Positions 16,901-23,564 of a stretch of 64,000 nt of DNA are shown piece by piece; positions within the stretch are counted from its first letter, which is position 1, and each line of letters starts with the position of its first letter. The position numbers and the translations under genes are program-made. This DNA comes from Liquorilactobacillus sicerae. GTDB taxonomy: Bacteria; Bacillota; Bacilli; Lactobacillales; Lactobacillaceae. The notes under the pieces are model-generated. The model searched no databases. It was not told the DNA's origin and worked only from the letters and a program-made list of their open reading frames with translations. The stretch spans positions 1-64,000 of the forward strand of contig NZ_JAHAVQ010000003.1 of the NCBI RefSeq assembly GCF_029916425.1. The letters are read 5' to 3'.

Positions 16901-17014
16901 CGATAAAACCGTTGATCCGGCATTCCAAAAAAGACTATTCAATAGCAAAAAACTTGCACTGCCAAAAATAAACAGCCAGAATAGCCTTACTCTTTTGTTT
17001 TGCATTGTTTTCAT
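13970..17014 (-). CDS. Very large LTA-synthase-like phosphoglycerol transferase with extra membrane domain
   Basis: A protein of 1014 residues. The C-terminal ~400 residues form the extracellular alkaline-phosphatase-fold domain of LTA synthases: FTLSESFADPE (metal-binding Glu), SGYGGGTANMEYMALTG (catalytic threonine), HPYLGVYYNRQ, NHYPYDKNYY and VWYGDHLPG (metal-binding Asp-His). Before it lie five or more helices of the usual membrane part. In addition, an N-terminal block of about 340 residues with eight to ten helices precedes these, so the protein is far longer than LtaS (about 650). That block loosely resembles acyltransferase-3 proteins but lacks their clear motifs. It may make or modify a glycerol-phosphate polymer; its exact product is unknown. 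It is transcribed alone. Confidence 0.85.
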   Translation of the reverse strand: MKTMQNKRVRLFWLFIFGSASFLLLNSLFWNAGSTVLSQATRPSFLYAAMNIARATTSLALPLVVIMLGLGLAKQRFSFKQLVKQWLYLVLFAVAWLLIALFGFQKYSLSNFYSAFLPLTRNAYPVISGIFLAQVLQPAFGKLLLRQPPKRVLTVFGLLAVLPTIFHADLFGFGSGNTVLFGGYLYLLGVALRHFLAAHQLQQTKKLWLTAAGSWLISVVLNGLMPAISYAKYVNFSTADRFANSTSAFNLLAAVCLAIVFWQKFEPVVERFSVAQLFQVKELMLGALALSDGYLLYSTILNINNNWNSNHLGSIKLIFALAEAIIFPLLIWGLNFALRWLAAKMLQPQEHWLQQQTLAGLLDQVTDLPQLLKKFWYKHRRQLLVFGWFYLVAAFSMLVMNTSFQISPSTALTSNIFVYTLFIRFPVIILNVLLLTALFMILRFILFDNYWTALSITSLFYLIFSLISRSKLQIRDEPVLPSDLTMLKATFSLLGMINIAIVIVGGAAIILALAVAIFFDRRHRVTHRSWQKRSIWLAISLLFLSGTFFLNHQNSPVQVVSSLIGNEPMFYNQPVGAQKNGAVLQFLNNVDVKVMDKPAGYSRAKMQQIARKYTKMAAQINQTRKNNPSKQTFIFTLSESFADPERVPEMTINKDPMPYLRNLKLKTTSGLMMSSGYGGGTANMEYMALTGLSMSNFSATLPTPYTQIVTKLKKAPSFNQSFSYSTAIHPYLGVYYNRQEVYQKFGFNRFYYLGSKYKIKQQHRIDRSQYLSDQTAYDNVLDQINRKSGGQFINLVTMQNHYPYDKNYYNSRGFSVSGRAVSDKTAKTSAEDFATGVSYTDEYLKAFIKKLNQIKKPITLVWYGDHLPGIYSGDSMSKYGLQLHQTDYFIYSNKYARQHGMGISKNQSSKTNYVDPSDFIAMSLEQPNSKVSAYNALLTKIHQDLPAITVNSFNNGTNSYNSNAEFVNSHGNVVAYDSLSAKQKELYHDYQLVQYDITAGKQYLAKSSFMTKIN

Positions 17015-17220
17015 TTTCTACATCCTAACTGAAATTAATCTTTAACATCATGATAAGCACAGTAAAGTTCATTATAACGCAAAATTGTGAATAAAAAATT
17101 AAAATTTTGTTAGGCTGTTTCTTAACACAAAAACTTAAAGAAAAAAGGCTTTTTACTTACTATTCTAAAGTTAAATTAACTCAAGCAGCAAATATTTACT
17201 TTCGATTCTTAAGATAAGTT

Positions 17221-17248
17221 TTGAAAACTAGAAACTGGTTTTTAAAAT
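17221..17248 (+). promoter_or_regulatory. Probable promoter of the 17310 gene
   Basis: TTGAAA, a 16-base spacer and TAAAAT lie about 60 bases before the gene on the plus strand. It is a plausible sigma-A promoter, but in AT-rich DNA. Confidence 0.35.
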
Positions 17249-17309
17249 ACTTTTCTTCATCTAAATAGGGTCTTACATGATAAAATGTATTCAATGGAGG
17301 TGCCGTTAA

Positions 17310-17630
17310 ATGTTAAATAATAATAACTTACAGCAAGATACTTTGCAAAAGCTTGCAGAACGAATTCGTGAAGATATCAAATTTATCCGTAGTCACCATG
17401 TTGATTATGGTTTTTTAAACGAAACAGTTAACGAGGACCTCAGATGGCTGAGCCAGATCGTTAATGACACCGATTTGATCGATCACAAAGAACTAGGTGA
17501 ATTTTACGATATTTTTATCTTTCAGCTGCAATATTTGATTGATTCACGGCCAACAGTCCATACTTTGGAACGTTTAGATGATCTTTTAGATGAAACTTTC
17601 AAACAGCAGGCCGCCAAAAGAGCCGACTAA
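17310..17630 (+). CDS. Hypothetical helical protein, 106 residues
   Basis: Not recognised. It is a soluble acidic protein that should be almost wholly helical: LQKLAERIREDIKFI, VNEDLRWLSQIVND, ELGEFYDIFIFQLQ and LERLDDLLDETFKQ all have amphipathic heptad-like patterns. It has no signal peptide or membrane segment. GGAGG sits nine bases before the ATG. It stands alone between a divergent LTA-synthase-like gene and a convergent nitrilase gene, with a large palindrome beyond its stop. Confidence 0.6.
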   Translation: MLNNNNLQQDTLQKLAERIREDIKFIRSHHVDYGFLNETVNEDLRWLSQIVNDTDLIDHKELGEFYDIFIFQLQYLIDSRPTVHTLERLDDLLDETFKQQAAKRAD

Positions 17631-17780
17631 ATCTTTTAAAAAGTATTATGCTAATTGAAAATAATCTTTAAGTACCCTTAAGAATCTCAATATTCGTGTC
17701 AGCGTTATTTGATTACGGATAACCAAGAACCAGGCCGTTACCAACCAAGATCAACATAATCTTTTTACAACCTGGATTAT

Positions 17781-17864
17781 TCAGAGTTTCAAAAGAACCG
17801 CCAGTTTTCGGAAAATCTCGAAAACTGGCGGTTCTTGTTGAATTATGAAGTTTAAGAACTCTGA
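17781..17864. repeat. Nested inverted repeat with 18-base perfect arms
   Basis: An inner stem with perfect 18-base arms (17793-17810 and 17819-17836; core AACCGCCAGTTTTCG) surrounds an eight-base loop. An outer pair, TCAGAGTT (17781) and AACTCTGA (17857), surrounds it. A further hairpin, TCCAAGG...CCTTGGA, lies at 17881-17902. A run of T follows only weakly, so this is not a textbook terminator, though it lies between convergent genes. It may be a transcription barrier or a remnant of a small repeat element. The rest of the 17631-17990 gap holds no gene that I can see. Confidence 0.65.
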
Positions 17865-17990
17865 AACATGCTAATTTGTGTCCAAGGTTGGTTTACCTTG
17901 GACTTTTGCGTACGCTTATCCCTTACTTTTTTACTGGCATATTGAGTTTTCTCAACTTAGTTTCTAAGGATCCAGTTGTCATTAAGCTAA

Positions 17991-18797
17991 CTAATAAAGC
18001 TTTGGCTGCCGTTGCTTAGCAGAAGGTACCCGCTGACGAACTTCTTTAATTCGTTTTAAATCAATCTCCGTGACAACTAAGTTAGGATCTGCTCCGGCCC
18101 GTGCGATCGGCACCCCAAAAGGATCGACAACTAAACTATCACCAACACATTTATCGACAGCTGGCAAATTACAACCAGCAACATACACTGTATTTTCCAA
18201 AGCCCGAGCTGTCAATAAAGTCTGCCAATGATGTTCTTTGAGTGAGCCACGATACCAAGAAGCTGGGACAATAATTAAGTCAGCATCATGCAGAGCCTGA
18301 TAACGAGCAATCTCTGGAAAACGCAGCTCATAACAGACAAACAGACCAATTTTCCCAAATGGAGTCTCAATTGGTTTAAATAGATGCTTGCCAGGTGCGA
18401 CCGTCAGTGATTCCTTGGCTCCAAAAGCATCATAAAGATGGGTTTTATAATACGTTCCGCGAATCTGACCATCGTTGTCAACCACGATAACCGCATTTTT
18501 GACTCGCTGATCTTTAGAATCATTAGGAGCTTGGCGCATCCCAAAAATGATCCACAGCTGCAGGTCATCAGCTAACTCACGCATGCCATTAACAAAGCTG
18601 CCATTCAATGGCTGAGAATATTTCAAAGTTGTCGCTAAGTCGACCTTCGTTGTCAAAGCACTCATGTACAATTCTGGAAAAACCACCAACTGAGCTCCCG
18701 CCTGCTGGGCTCGCGTAGCATAATCTCGTGCAGTTTTTAAATTTTCAAGATAATTCTCAGTTGATGGCGCTTGGGCTAGTGCAATTTTAAATTTCAT
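17991..18797 (-). CDS. Carbon-nitrogen hydrolase of the nitrilase superfamily
   Basis: A cytoplasmic amidohydrolase of 268 residues with the complete Glu-Lys-Cys triad: E42 in FPELYMS, K119 in TYYKTHLYD and C156 in FVCYELRFPE. The CYELRFPE form and 'KxHLYD' place it near omega-amidase / YafV and NitFhit-like enzymes, which act on alpha-keto amides or deaminated glutathione. The frame continues ten codons upstream, but the ATG at 18797 has GGGGAT in place and begins MKFKIALAQ, as the family does. Its natural substrate cannot be told from sequence. It is a single-gene unit on the minus strand. Confidence 0.85.
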   Translation of the reverse strand: MKFKIALAQAPSTENYLENLKTARDYATRAQQAGAQLVVFPELYMSALTTKVDLATTLKYSQPLNGSFVNGMRELADDLQLWIIFGMRQAPNDSKDQRVKNAVIVVDNDGQIRGTYYKTHLYDAFGAKESLTVAPGKHLFKPIETPFGKIGLFVCYELRFPEIARYQALHDADLIIVPASWYRGSLKEHHWQTLLTARALENTVYVAGCNLPAVDKCVGDSLVVDPFGVPIARAGADPNLVVTEIDLKRIKEVRQRVPSAKQRQPKLY

Positions 18798-18899
18798 TAA
18801 TCCATCCCCATGTCTTTTTGCTTGCATTTAATATAGCATAAAAGCTCACGTACAACAAAAAATCAGTTAGTATTTTTTAAATCTTGTTATTTTCTGTGG

Positions 18900-19040
18900 C
18901 TATTCATCAGTAACATATTGATATAGGGCTCGCAAAACTGCACGTTTGCCTTCATCTTCTTCTTTTTGAAACTCAGATTTCAAAATTTGCGGACCAAGAC
19001 TCTTAGCTAGAATTAATAACGCTTCAATTTGATCTTTCAT
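18900..19040 (-). CDS. Short hypothetical protein, 46 residues
   Basis: A short ORF with a good ribosome site (GAGGGAAA before the ATG). The product begins MKDQIEALLILAKSLGPQIL and ends ALYQYVTDE. It is predicted to be helical, with a charged middle (KEEDEGKR) and no membrane segment. It lies upstream of, and in the same direction as, the nitrilase gene, about 100 bases away, so the two may share a transcript. Not recognised. The ribosome site and clean codons argue that it is real. Confidence 0.45.
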   Translation of the reverse strand: MKDQIEALLILAKSLGPQILKSEFQKEEDEGKRAVLRALYQYVTDE

Positions 19041-19393
19041 GACTTTCCCTCGATTTCCAAATGCTTATTGTTAATTTCTTCTGTAATACTTTATATTTTT
19101 AAGATAAGTTGTTCGAATAAAATCCAACAATCAAAGTAACCAATGCCTTAATAATTTTTAATAAGCTAAGCTGATTTGCGGTTTGTAAATCAAATTTGAA
19201 ATTTGAATGAATTTTCAGAGATATTTTGGGTAAAAAAAATTGACGAAATTAATTGAATAATTAATTTTACTATAAGCATTTTCTTTGAATAATCAGCAAT
19301 ATATGATAAGTTATAGAATATAACTTGATTTTTGCACTAAGGACTCGCTACTAAAAAGGGAGTAGTCAAAGTACCTGGGAGTGCATATCACTT
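19041..19393. other. AT-rich intergenic region upstream of the beta-lactamase-like gene
   Basis: No gene seen. It must hold the divergent promoters of the 46-residue ORF and the beta-lactamase-like gene; no strong -35/-10 pair stands out. It contains a short palindrome, TCAAATTTGA, and at its 3' end the dyad and structured leader described separately. Confidence 0.4.
19308..19384 (+). promoter_or_regulatory. Dyad and structured 5' leader that may mask the ribosome site
   Basis: AAGTTATA-GAA-TATAACTT (19308-19326) is a perfect dyad. Just after it, GCACT (19334) pairs with AGTGC (19380-19384), enclosing a second hairpin, CTACT-AAAAAGGG-AGTAG. The ribosome site GGGAG (19377-19381) of the gene at 19394 overlaps the outer 3' arm, so folding could hide it. 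It matches no riboswitch class I know. Confidence 0.4.
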
Positions 19394-20314
19394 ATGAAAA
19401 AGAAATTATTTTATCTACTTTTATTGCTATCTGTTATTGTGGGGATCTTAATCTATCGTACCAACCAACAAGTTAATCACCAATCAGCTGATACTGCTAA
19501 TGCAGCTTCATCAAACGAAAATTCAAAATCAAATCAGCAAACGATTAAAACTAAACAGACAAAAATCAAGCAAAAATTGCAAAAATATTTAGATACTGTT
19601 ACGGCTGATAAAACAGCTAGCGTTAGTTTCTACAATTTAAGCCCTGTTTCCGGCAGCAAAGCAGCTAAAAGCTCGAATGCAGCCGTTTATCAAGAAGGCA
19701 AATTGGCTGTTTCAGCTAATGCACATACAGCTGAAGTTGCCGCCAGTACCTTCAAATTATTTATTACGGCTTTTTTGATGAAAGAAAAACAAGCCGGTAA
19801 TTTTAGCTGGACAACTGCTAATCAGAGCGGTTTTGAAAACATGATTGTTTATAGTCAAAATGATTATGCTGATGAACAACTTTCAAACTACGGTTTAAGC
19901 ACGATCAATAGCTTTATTGCAAATCAAGGTTGGTACTCACCCGTTTTTGTTGAGGGACAGGATGCAGAAACAACTGCCACTAGTCTAATTTATTTATTGA
20001 AACAATTGGCTGAAGGTACTGGCGTTTTCAGCAATTCAAGTGATCGCAATTATATTTTAGGTTTGATGAAAAAACAAGTCTACCGCAAAGGTATTCCAAC
20101 TGGAGCAGCTGAAGCAATGAAAGGCACCACCGTTCAAGACAAAGTTGGCTTTCTCGATGACACCAACAATGATGCCGGGATCGTCACCTTGCCGAATGGT
20201 CAACGTTACTTGTTGGTCGTTATGACTCATGGTCACAATCAAAGCGGCTTTAGCGGTTTCCCAAGAATTGCCAAAATCACCAAACATATTCAGGAGATTG
20301 TCTATGGCAATTAG
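19394..20314 (+). CDS. Class A beta-lactamase-like serine hydrolase, membrane-anchored
   Basis: An exported protein of 306 residues. An N-terminal hydrophobic helix (LFYLLLLLSVIVGILIY) acts as signal or anchor, followed by a Ser/Asn/Lys-rich linker to about residue 75. The fold then shows the active-site SxxK (STFK, S118-K121), an SxN motif (SQN, 154-156) and K-V-G (250-252) in place of KTG. These are the three landmarks of penicillin-interacting serine hydrolases. In lactobacilli such proteins are often cell-wall enzymes rather than resistance factors; the function here is unproven. The leader before it may control its translation. Confidence 0.8.
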   Translation: MKKKLFYLLLLLSVIVGILIYRTNQQVNHQSADTANAASSNENSKSNQQTIKTKQTKIKQKLQKYLDTVTADKTASVSFYNLSPVSGSKAAKSSNAAVYQEGKLAVSANAHTAEVAASTFKLFITAFLMKEKQAGNFSWTTANQSGFENMIVYSQNDYADEQLSNYGLSTINSFIANQGWYSPVFVEGQDAETTATSLIYLLKQLAEGTGVFSNSSDRNYILGLMKKQVYRKGIPTGAAEAMKGTTVQDKVGFLDDTNNDAGIVTLPNGQRYLLVVMTHGHNQSGFSGFPRIAKITKHIQEIVYGN

Positions 20315-20349
20315 AATTAACTTAATTGGTTAGCCATTTTCAGTCGGGC

Positions 20350-22047
20350 CTAATTAGGCAGATTCGAAGAAAAGTTCTCATAATCTTCAACCAACTGAGC
20401 TCCTAAGTCAATTACTCGCTGACCAGCCAGCATTAAAGACTCGGCCAGCAGATGTCCGGCTGGTCCCAACAACACCAAGACCAGTTTCTGCTTAGCAGCC
20501 GCTATAATTTTGTCAAGTTGTGACGCAGGGTTATCGGTCGCGTAGATGATTTCTGTAACTGAGGCCGCATTAGCTGCTAAACTGGTTTTTAAATGCTTTT
20601 CACTGATGATCAAAAGATCCTGATTCTCCCAAAGCTGTTGAAATCTGTGATAAATTTCAACAGCTTTTTTGAATGGAAAATTAGCAAACGGCTGACTAAG
20701 CCGACCATCCCCATAATTAACGGCATTAAAAAATGTTCGATAAGTTCCTTGATATTTTGCGGTGCTCGACTGGTGATCGGCAGACATTGCTAAAAGATTT
20801 GGCAAGCCAACTAAGACCTGCTGACCAGCAGGGAGATTAACAATATTTAACAGCGTATGAACCAAAGCTGAATCAGCAACCGACTGGCTAGCTTCACCGC
20901 AAAGCAACTGAATGTCAGCCAAGCTGAGATTAATCAATGACACCGAAGTCGTAGTCAAGCGCGTCAAAGTCTCGCTGGGGCTCAAAATTTTGGGCTGAAA
21001 TTGGTGCGGTGCCTGCAATGAATAAAGCTGACTAGTCTGGGATGCTTGCAACAAATAAAAAATTGCGTCGATCAAAACATGTTTTGTGAAATATCCTTGT
21101 CGCAACAATTCAGCAAAGTGGTCGACACTGGTGATCAAGTCTTGATATTCAGCAACTGATAGTGCCTGGATTTGGCTAACAGCTTCAGCCAAGGAAACTA
21201 CGACCAAGCCGAGATGATTTTGTCGCACTAAGTCGGCGTTAGCGTTGCTGGCATCCACTACGACCGGCAATCCGGCCGCGAGATAAGTTCCCAATTTAAA
21301 AGAATTAGCGTACATCATGTACTCATGCCAATAATGATCTGTCCCCCAAACTAAACCGAACCCGCCATTTTGCTGGAGATCTGGCAGCAAAGCTACATCT
21401 GGCAAAGGTGCAATATAGTTAATAGCTGGATTAGGTTCAGCCGGTTTAGCCGCATATAATCTGATTGGCACTTTTTTTTCAGACCAGTCATTAATGAAAG
21501 AAAATTTTTGCGGATTGCCAATAAAACTCAACTGGCGGTTAAATGGCGGTTTGAGCCATTTGGGGTAATCATATAAATGATCCCAAACCCCTTGGATCAA
21601 GATCTTTTTGACTTGCAAGCCATGGTTCACCAGCAAACGGCGCATATTTTCACTCGGGAGAATAATAACATCGGCTTGATTATAGGCAGCAATCAACTTC
21701 GGCAACAGATAACGATTGGACTCAAACATCAAGGCAATCACATCATGCACGAAAATTATCAGCTTTGAATCACGATAAGCTTTGACGTGATTGATGAGTG
21801 CCTGATCAAATTCCAGATCATTCCAAGTCGGCGTTTGGAAAATCATAATGTCCCCACGGGCAAAACTGGCAAAAATTCCATCGAGCCGTTTGGTTAGTTC
21901 CCCCGCAGTGTCGCTTTTAACTGGATAATTGTAGATCCCGGCTTCACTGATTCCAAGTTGCTGGGCAATTTTAGCAACCATATTCTGAGCAATCAGCGCT
22001 GTACTGGCAGCTGATTGACCATAAATATTAGTGATATGAACGTTCAA
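20350..22047 (-). CDS. gtf3: Gtf3-like glucosyltransferase fused to a GT-D (DUF1792)-like domain
   Basis: A protein of 565 residues at the end of the accessory Sec operon. Residues 1 to about 335 match Gtf3, the enzyme that adds glucose to GlcNAc on serine-rich repeat adhesins (IIFVHDVIALMFESN, ADVIILPSENMRRLL, GTYLAAGLPVVVDASNA). Residues from about 370 to the end resemble DUF1792 / GT-D transferases (VLVGLPNLL, LLIISEKHLK, VLLGPAGHLLAESLMLAG). In the latter the expected metal-binding D-x-E of 'GDGE' reads C-G-E, so this half may be inactive or altered. The start is a TTG with AGGAGGG five bases away. The fusion of two normally separate enzymes is notable. Confidence 0.8.
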   Translation of the reverse strand: MNVHITNIYGQSAASTALIAQNMVAKIAQQLGISEAGIYNYPVKSDTAGELTKRLDGIFASFARGDIMIFQTPTWNDLEFDQALINHVKAYRDSKLIIFVHDVIALMFESNRYLLPKLIAAYNQADVIILPSENMRRLLVNHGLQVKKILIQGVWDHLYDYPKWLKPPFNRQLSFIGNPQKFSFINDWSEKKVPIRLYAAKPAEPNPAINYIAPLPDVALLPDLQQNGGFGLVWGTDHYWHEYMMYANSFKLGTYLAAGLPVVVDASNANADLVRQNHLGLVVVSLAEAVSQIQALSVAEYQDLITSVDHFAELLRQGYFTKHVLIDAIFYLLQASQTSQLYSLQAPHQFQPKILSPSETLTRLTTTSVSLINLSLADIQLLCGEASQSVADSALVHTLLNIVNLPAGQQVLVGLPNLLAMSADHQSSTAKYQGTYRTFFNAVNYGDGRLSQPFANFPFKKAVEIYHRFQQLWENQDLLIISEKHLKTSLAANAASVTEIIYATDNPASQLDKIIAAAKQKLVLVLLGPAGHLLAESLMLAGQRVIDLGAQLVEDYENFSSNLPN

Positions 22048-22057
22048 TTTATCCCTC

Positions 22058-22234
22058 CTAAAACAAAACTTGCAACAGTGACAAAACGATCCCTAAGGCT
22101 ATCAGCAAGCTGACGATCAGGGCAACCTTTTGTCCCGCACTTGATGACTTAGCAGGCCGGTCACTTGCGGTTCTTTCAGCTTTTAGCCGCTGGTCAATGT
22201 CTTTTTTGATTAAATCACTCTTATCTTTTGGCAT
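22058..22234 (-). CDS. asp4: Asp4-like small membrane protein of the accessory Sec system
   Basis: A protein of 58 residues. A charged N-terminal half (MPKDKSDLIKKDIDQRLKAE) is followed by one hydrophobic helix near the C-terminus (KVALIVSLLIALGIVLSLL). Size, layout and place (right after gtfB, overlapping its 3' end by 14 bases) match Asp4, the SecE-like component of streptococcal accessory Sec loci. Sequence identity alone would not make the case. No separate Asp5 (SecG-like) gene follows; gtf3 starts ten bases later. Confidence 0.65.
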   Translation of the reverse strand: MPKDKSDLIKKDIDQRLKAERTASDRPAKSSSAGQKVALIVSLLIALGIVLSLLQVLF

Positions 22235-23564
22235 GATGTTCTCCCGTTAATAACTTTCGATAGCTGGCTGTTGAAACCTCATTGGCTGTTAAATGCTGTA
22301 ACTTAAGCTGAGTTTGGAGAAAGTTTTGCTCCAGTCGGCATTTTTTAAGCAAGGCTGCTAATTGTTGAAACTCAGCTGATTTAAAGATATGGGCTTGAGC
22401 GACATAGCGTGGCGCATGCAAAATATTTTCGAACCCCAAAATCAGCAAGTTATTATCAAAAGCTGTCCGGACCGCATTTTTAATTTCAGCTTGGTGATTA
22501 ATATCTAGATAAAAATCCGCTGTCTGCCACAACTGTTCTGTAACAATTGGAGAAACGTTTGGAAATAAACGAACATTTTCATAGCGTTGCAGCTCCTGCA
22601 ATTTGGCTGACATTTCGGTCACTGCCGCGATTTTAAACTCAAATTCAGGCAATTCCTTAATCAGTGGTTCAATTTGTTCTAATTGATCCGAATTAGTCAT
22701 AATCAAAATCTGCTGACCGCCATGATTTAACCGGTGATGCGGATAAAGGTAACCCAGTAGTTGCAAATCAACGTTAGTTTCTGCTGGTAAATGAGCTTTA
22801 ACAAATTCGTAAGCTGATTTTTCAAAAAAAATAATTTGTTTTGTCCGCACCGCCTTATTTTGTAAAATTTGGCTCATATTAGCTGGAATTGCTTGGTTTA
22901 ACGGCTCTTGCCAAAACAAAATATCGTTGCCATTATCAGGCAAGTTTAAACTCACAAAGAACGGAAAAGATAAGGAGTTATAACGAACTTGGCTTAAGTC
23001 GAATTCTCGCTGCTGCAAATAAAATTTAACAAAGGCTGTTTTATTAGAAAAATTAAAGATTTCACCAAACTGACCATTCAACAAAATATCATTAGTAACT
23101 AAATTTTCAACAATTTTTTCATGCTGATCTTGCGTATAATAAGTCTTAATGACCGGCTGTTCTGCCAAATTGTAAATTGTTTCGGCAAACCGACGCCCGT
23201 AGCGATTATAGTGATCGACTGAACGCAGTCTTTGTTGACGATCAAACCACTTGACCTCTTTGATCAAACGCTTTTCTGCTGGCCAAGCATAAATGATTTG
23301 ACCAGCTAACCGATCATCATCGTAGATTTCCGCAGCATGATTAGTACCGCGAATTTCCCACAGATCGGGCAAAGCCAAGCGATCAAAATACAATGGCTGA
23401 CCACTGTTGCCTTGTTCACAAAAATAACTCCAAGGAGATTCAGTATGTTCTGGCAGCCAGCCGTCATCTTCAATAAAGATTGTTGGAGTGGCCTGATTTA
23501 TTTGCCGTAAAGAAGCCAATAGATCAGCGGCTGCTTGATTATTATGATCGAATAAATTAATCAT
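22221..23564 (-). CDS. gtfB: Accessory Sec glycosylation subunit GtfB
   Basis: Partner and chaperone of GtfA in adding GlcNAc to serine-rich repeat protein; it binds the acceptor and is itself catalytically weak. It has 447 residues. The beta-meander domain lies in the first half (ENIV-type strands around LVTNDILLNGQFGEIFNF) and a degenerate GT-B half follows (NVDLQLLGYLYPHHR, QILIMTNSDQ, NALVR-like NAVRTAFDNNLLILGF). The assignment rests largely on position directly after gtfA in the canonical order. It overlaps gtfA by eight bases and the asp4-like gene by 14, so translation is coupled. Confidence 0.85.
   Translation of the reverse strand: MINLFDHNNQAAADLLASLRQINQATPTIFIEDDGWLPEHTESPWSYFCEQGNSGQPLYFDRLALPDLWEIRGTNHAAEIYDDDRLAGQIIYAWPAEKRLIKEVKWFDRQQRLRSVDHYNRYGRRFAETIYNLAEQPVIKTYYTQDQHEKIVENLVTNDILLNGQFGEIFNFSNKTAFVKFYLQQREFDLSQVRYNSLSFPFFVSLNLPDNGNDILFWQEPLNQAIPANMSQILQNKAVRTKQIIFFEKSAYEFVKAHLPAETNVDLQLLGYLYPHHRLNHGGQQILIMTNSDQLEQIEPLIKELPEFEFKIAAVTEMSAKLQELQRYENVRLFPNVSPIVTEQLWQTADFYLDINHQAEIKNAVRTAFDNNLLILGFENILHAPRYVAQAHIFKSAEFQQLAALLKKCRLEQNFLQTQLKLQHLTANEVSTASYRKLLTGEHHAKR

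Noticed and set aside
19394-20314. Antibiotic-resistance beta-lactamase
   Set aside because: KVG replaces KTG and the protein has a long wall-type linker; a resistance role cannot be claimed from sequence.
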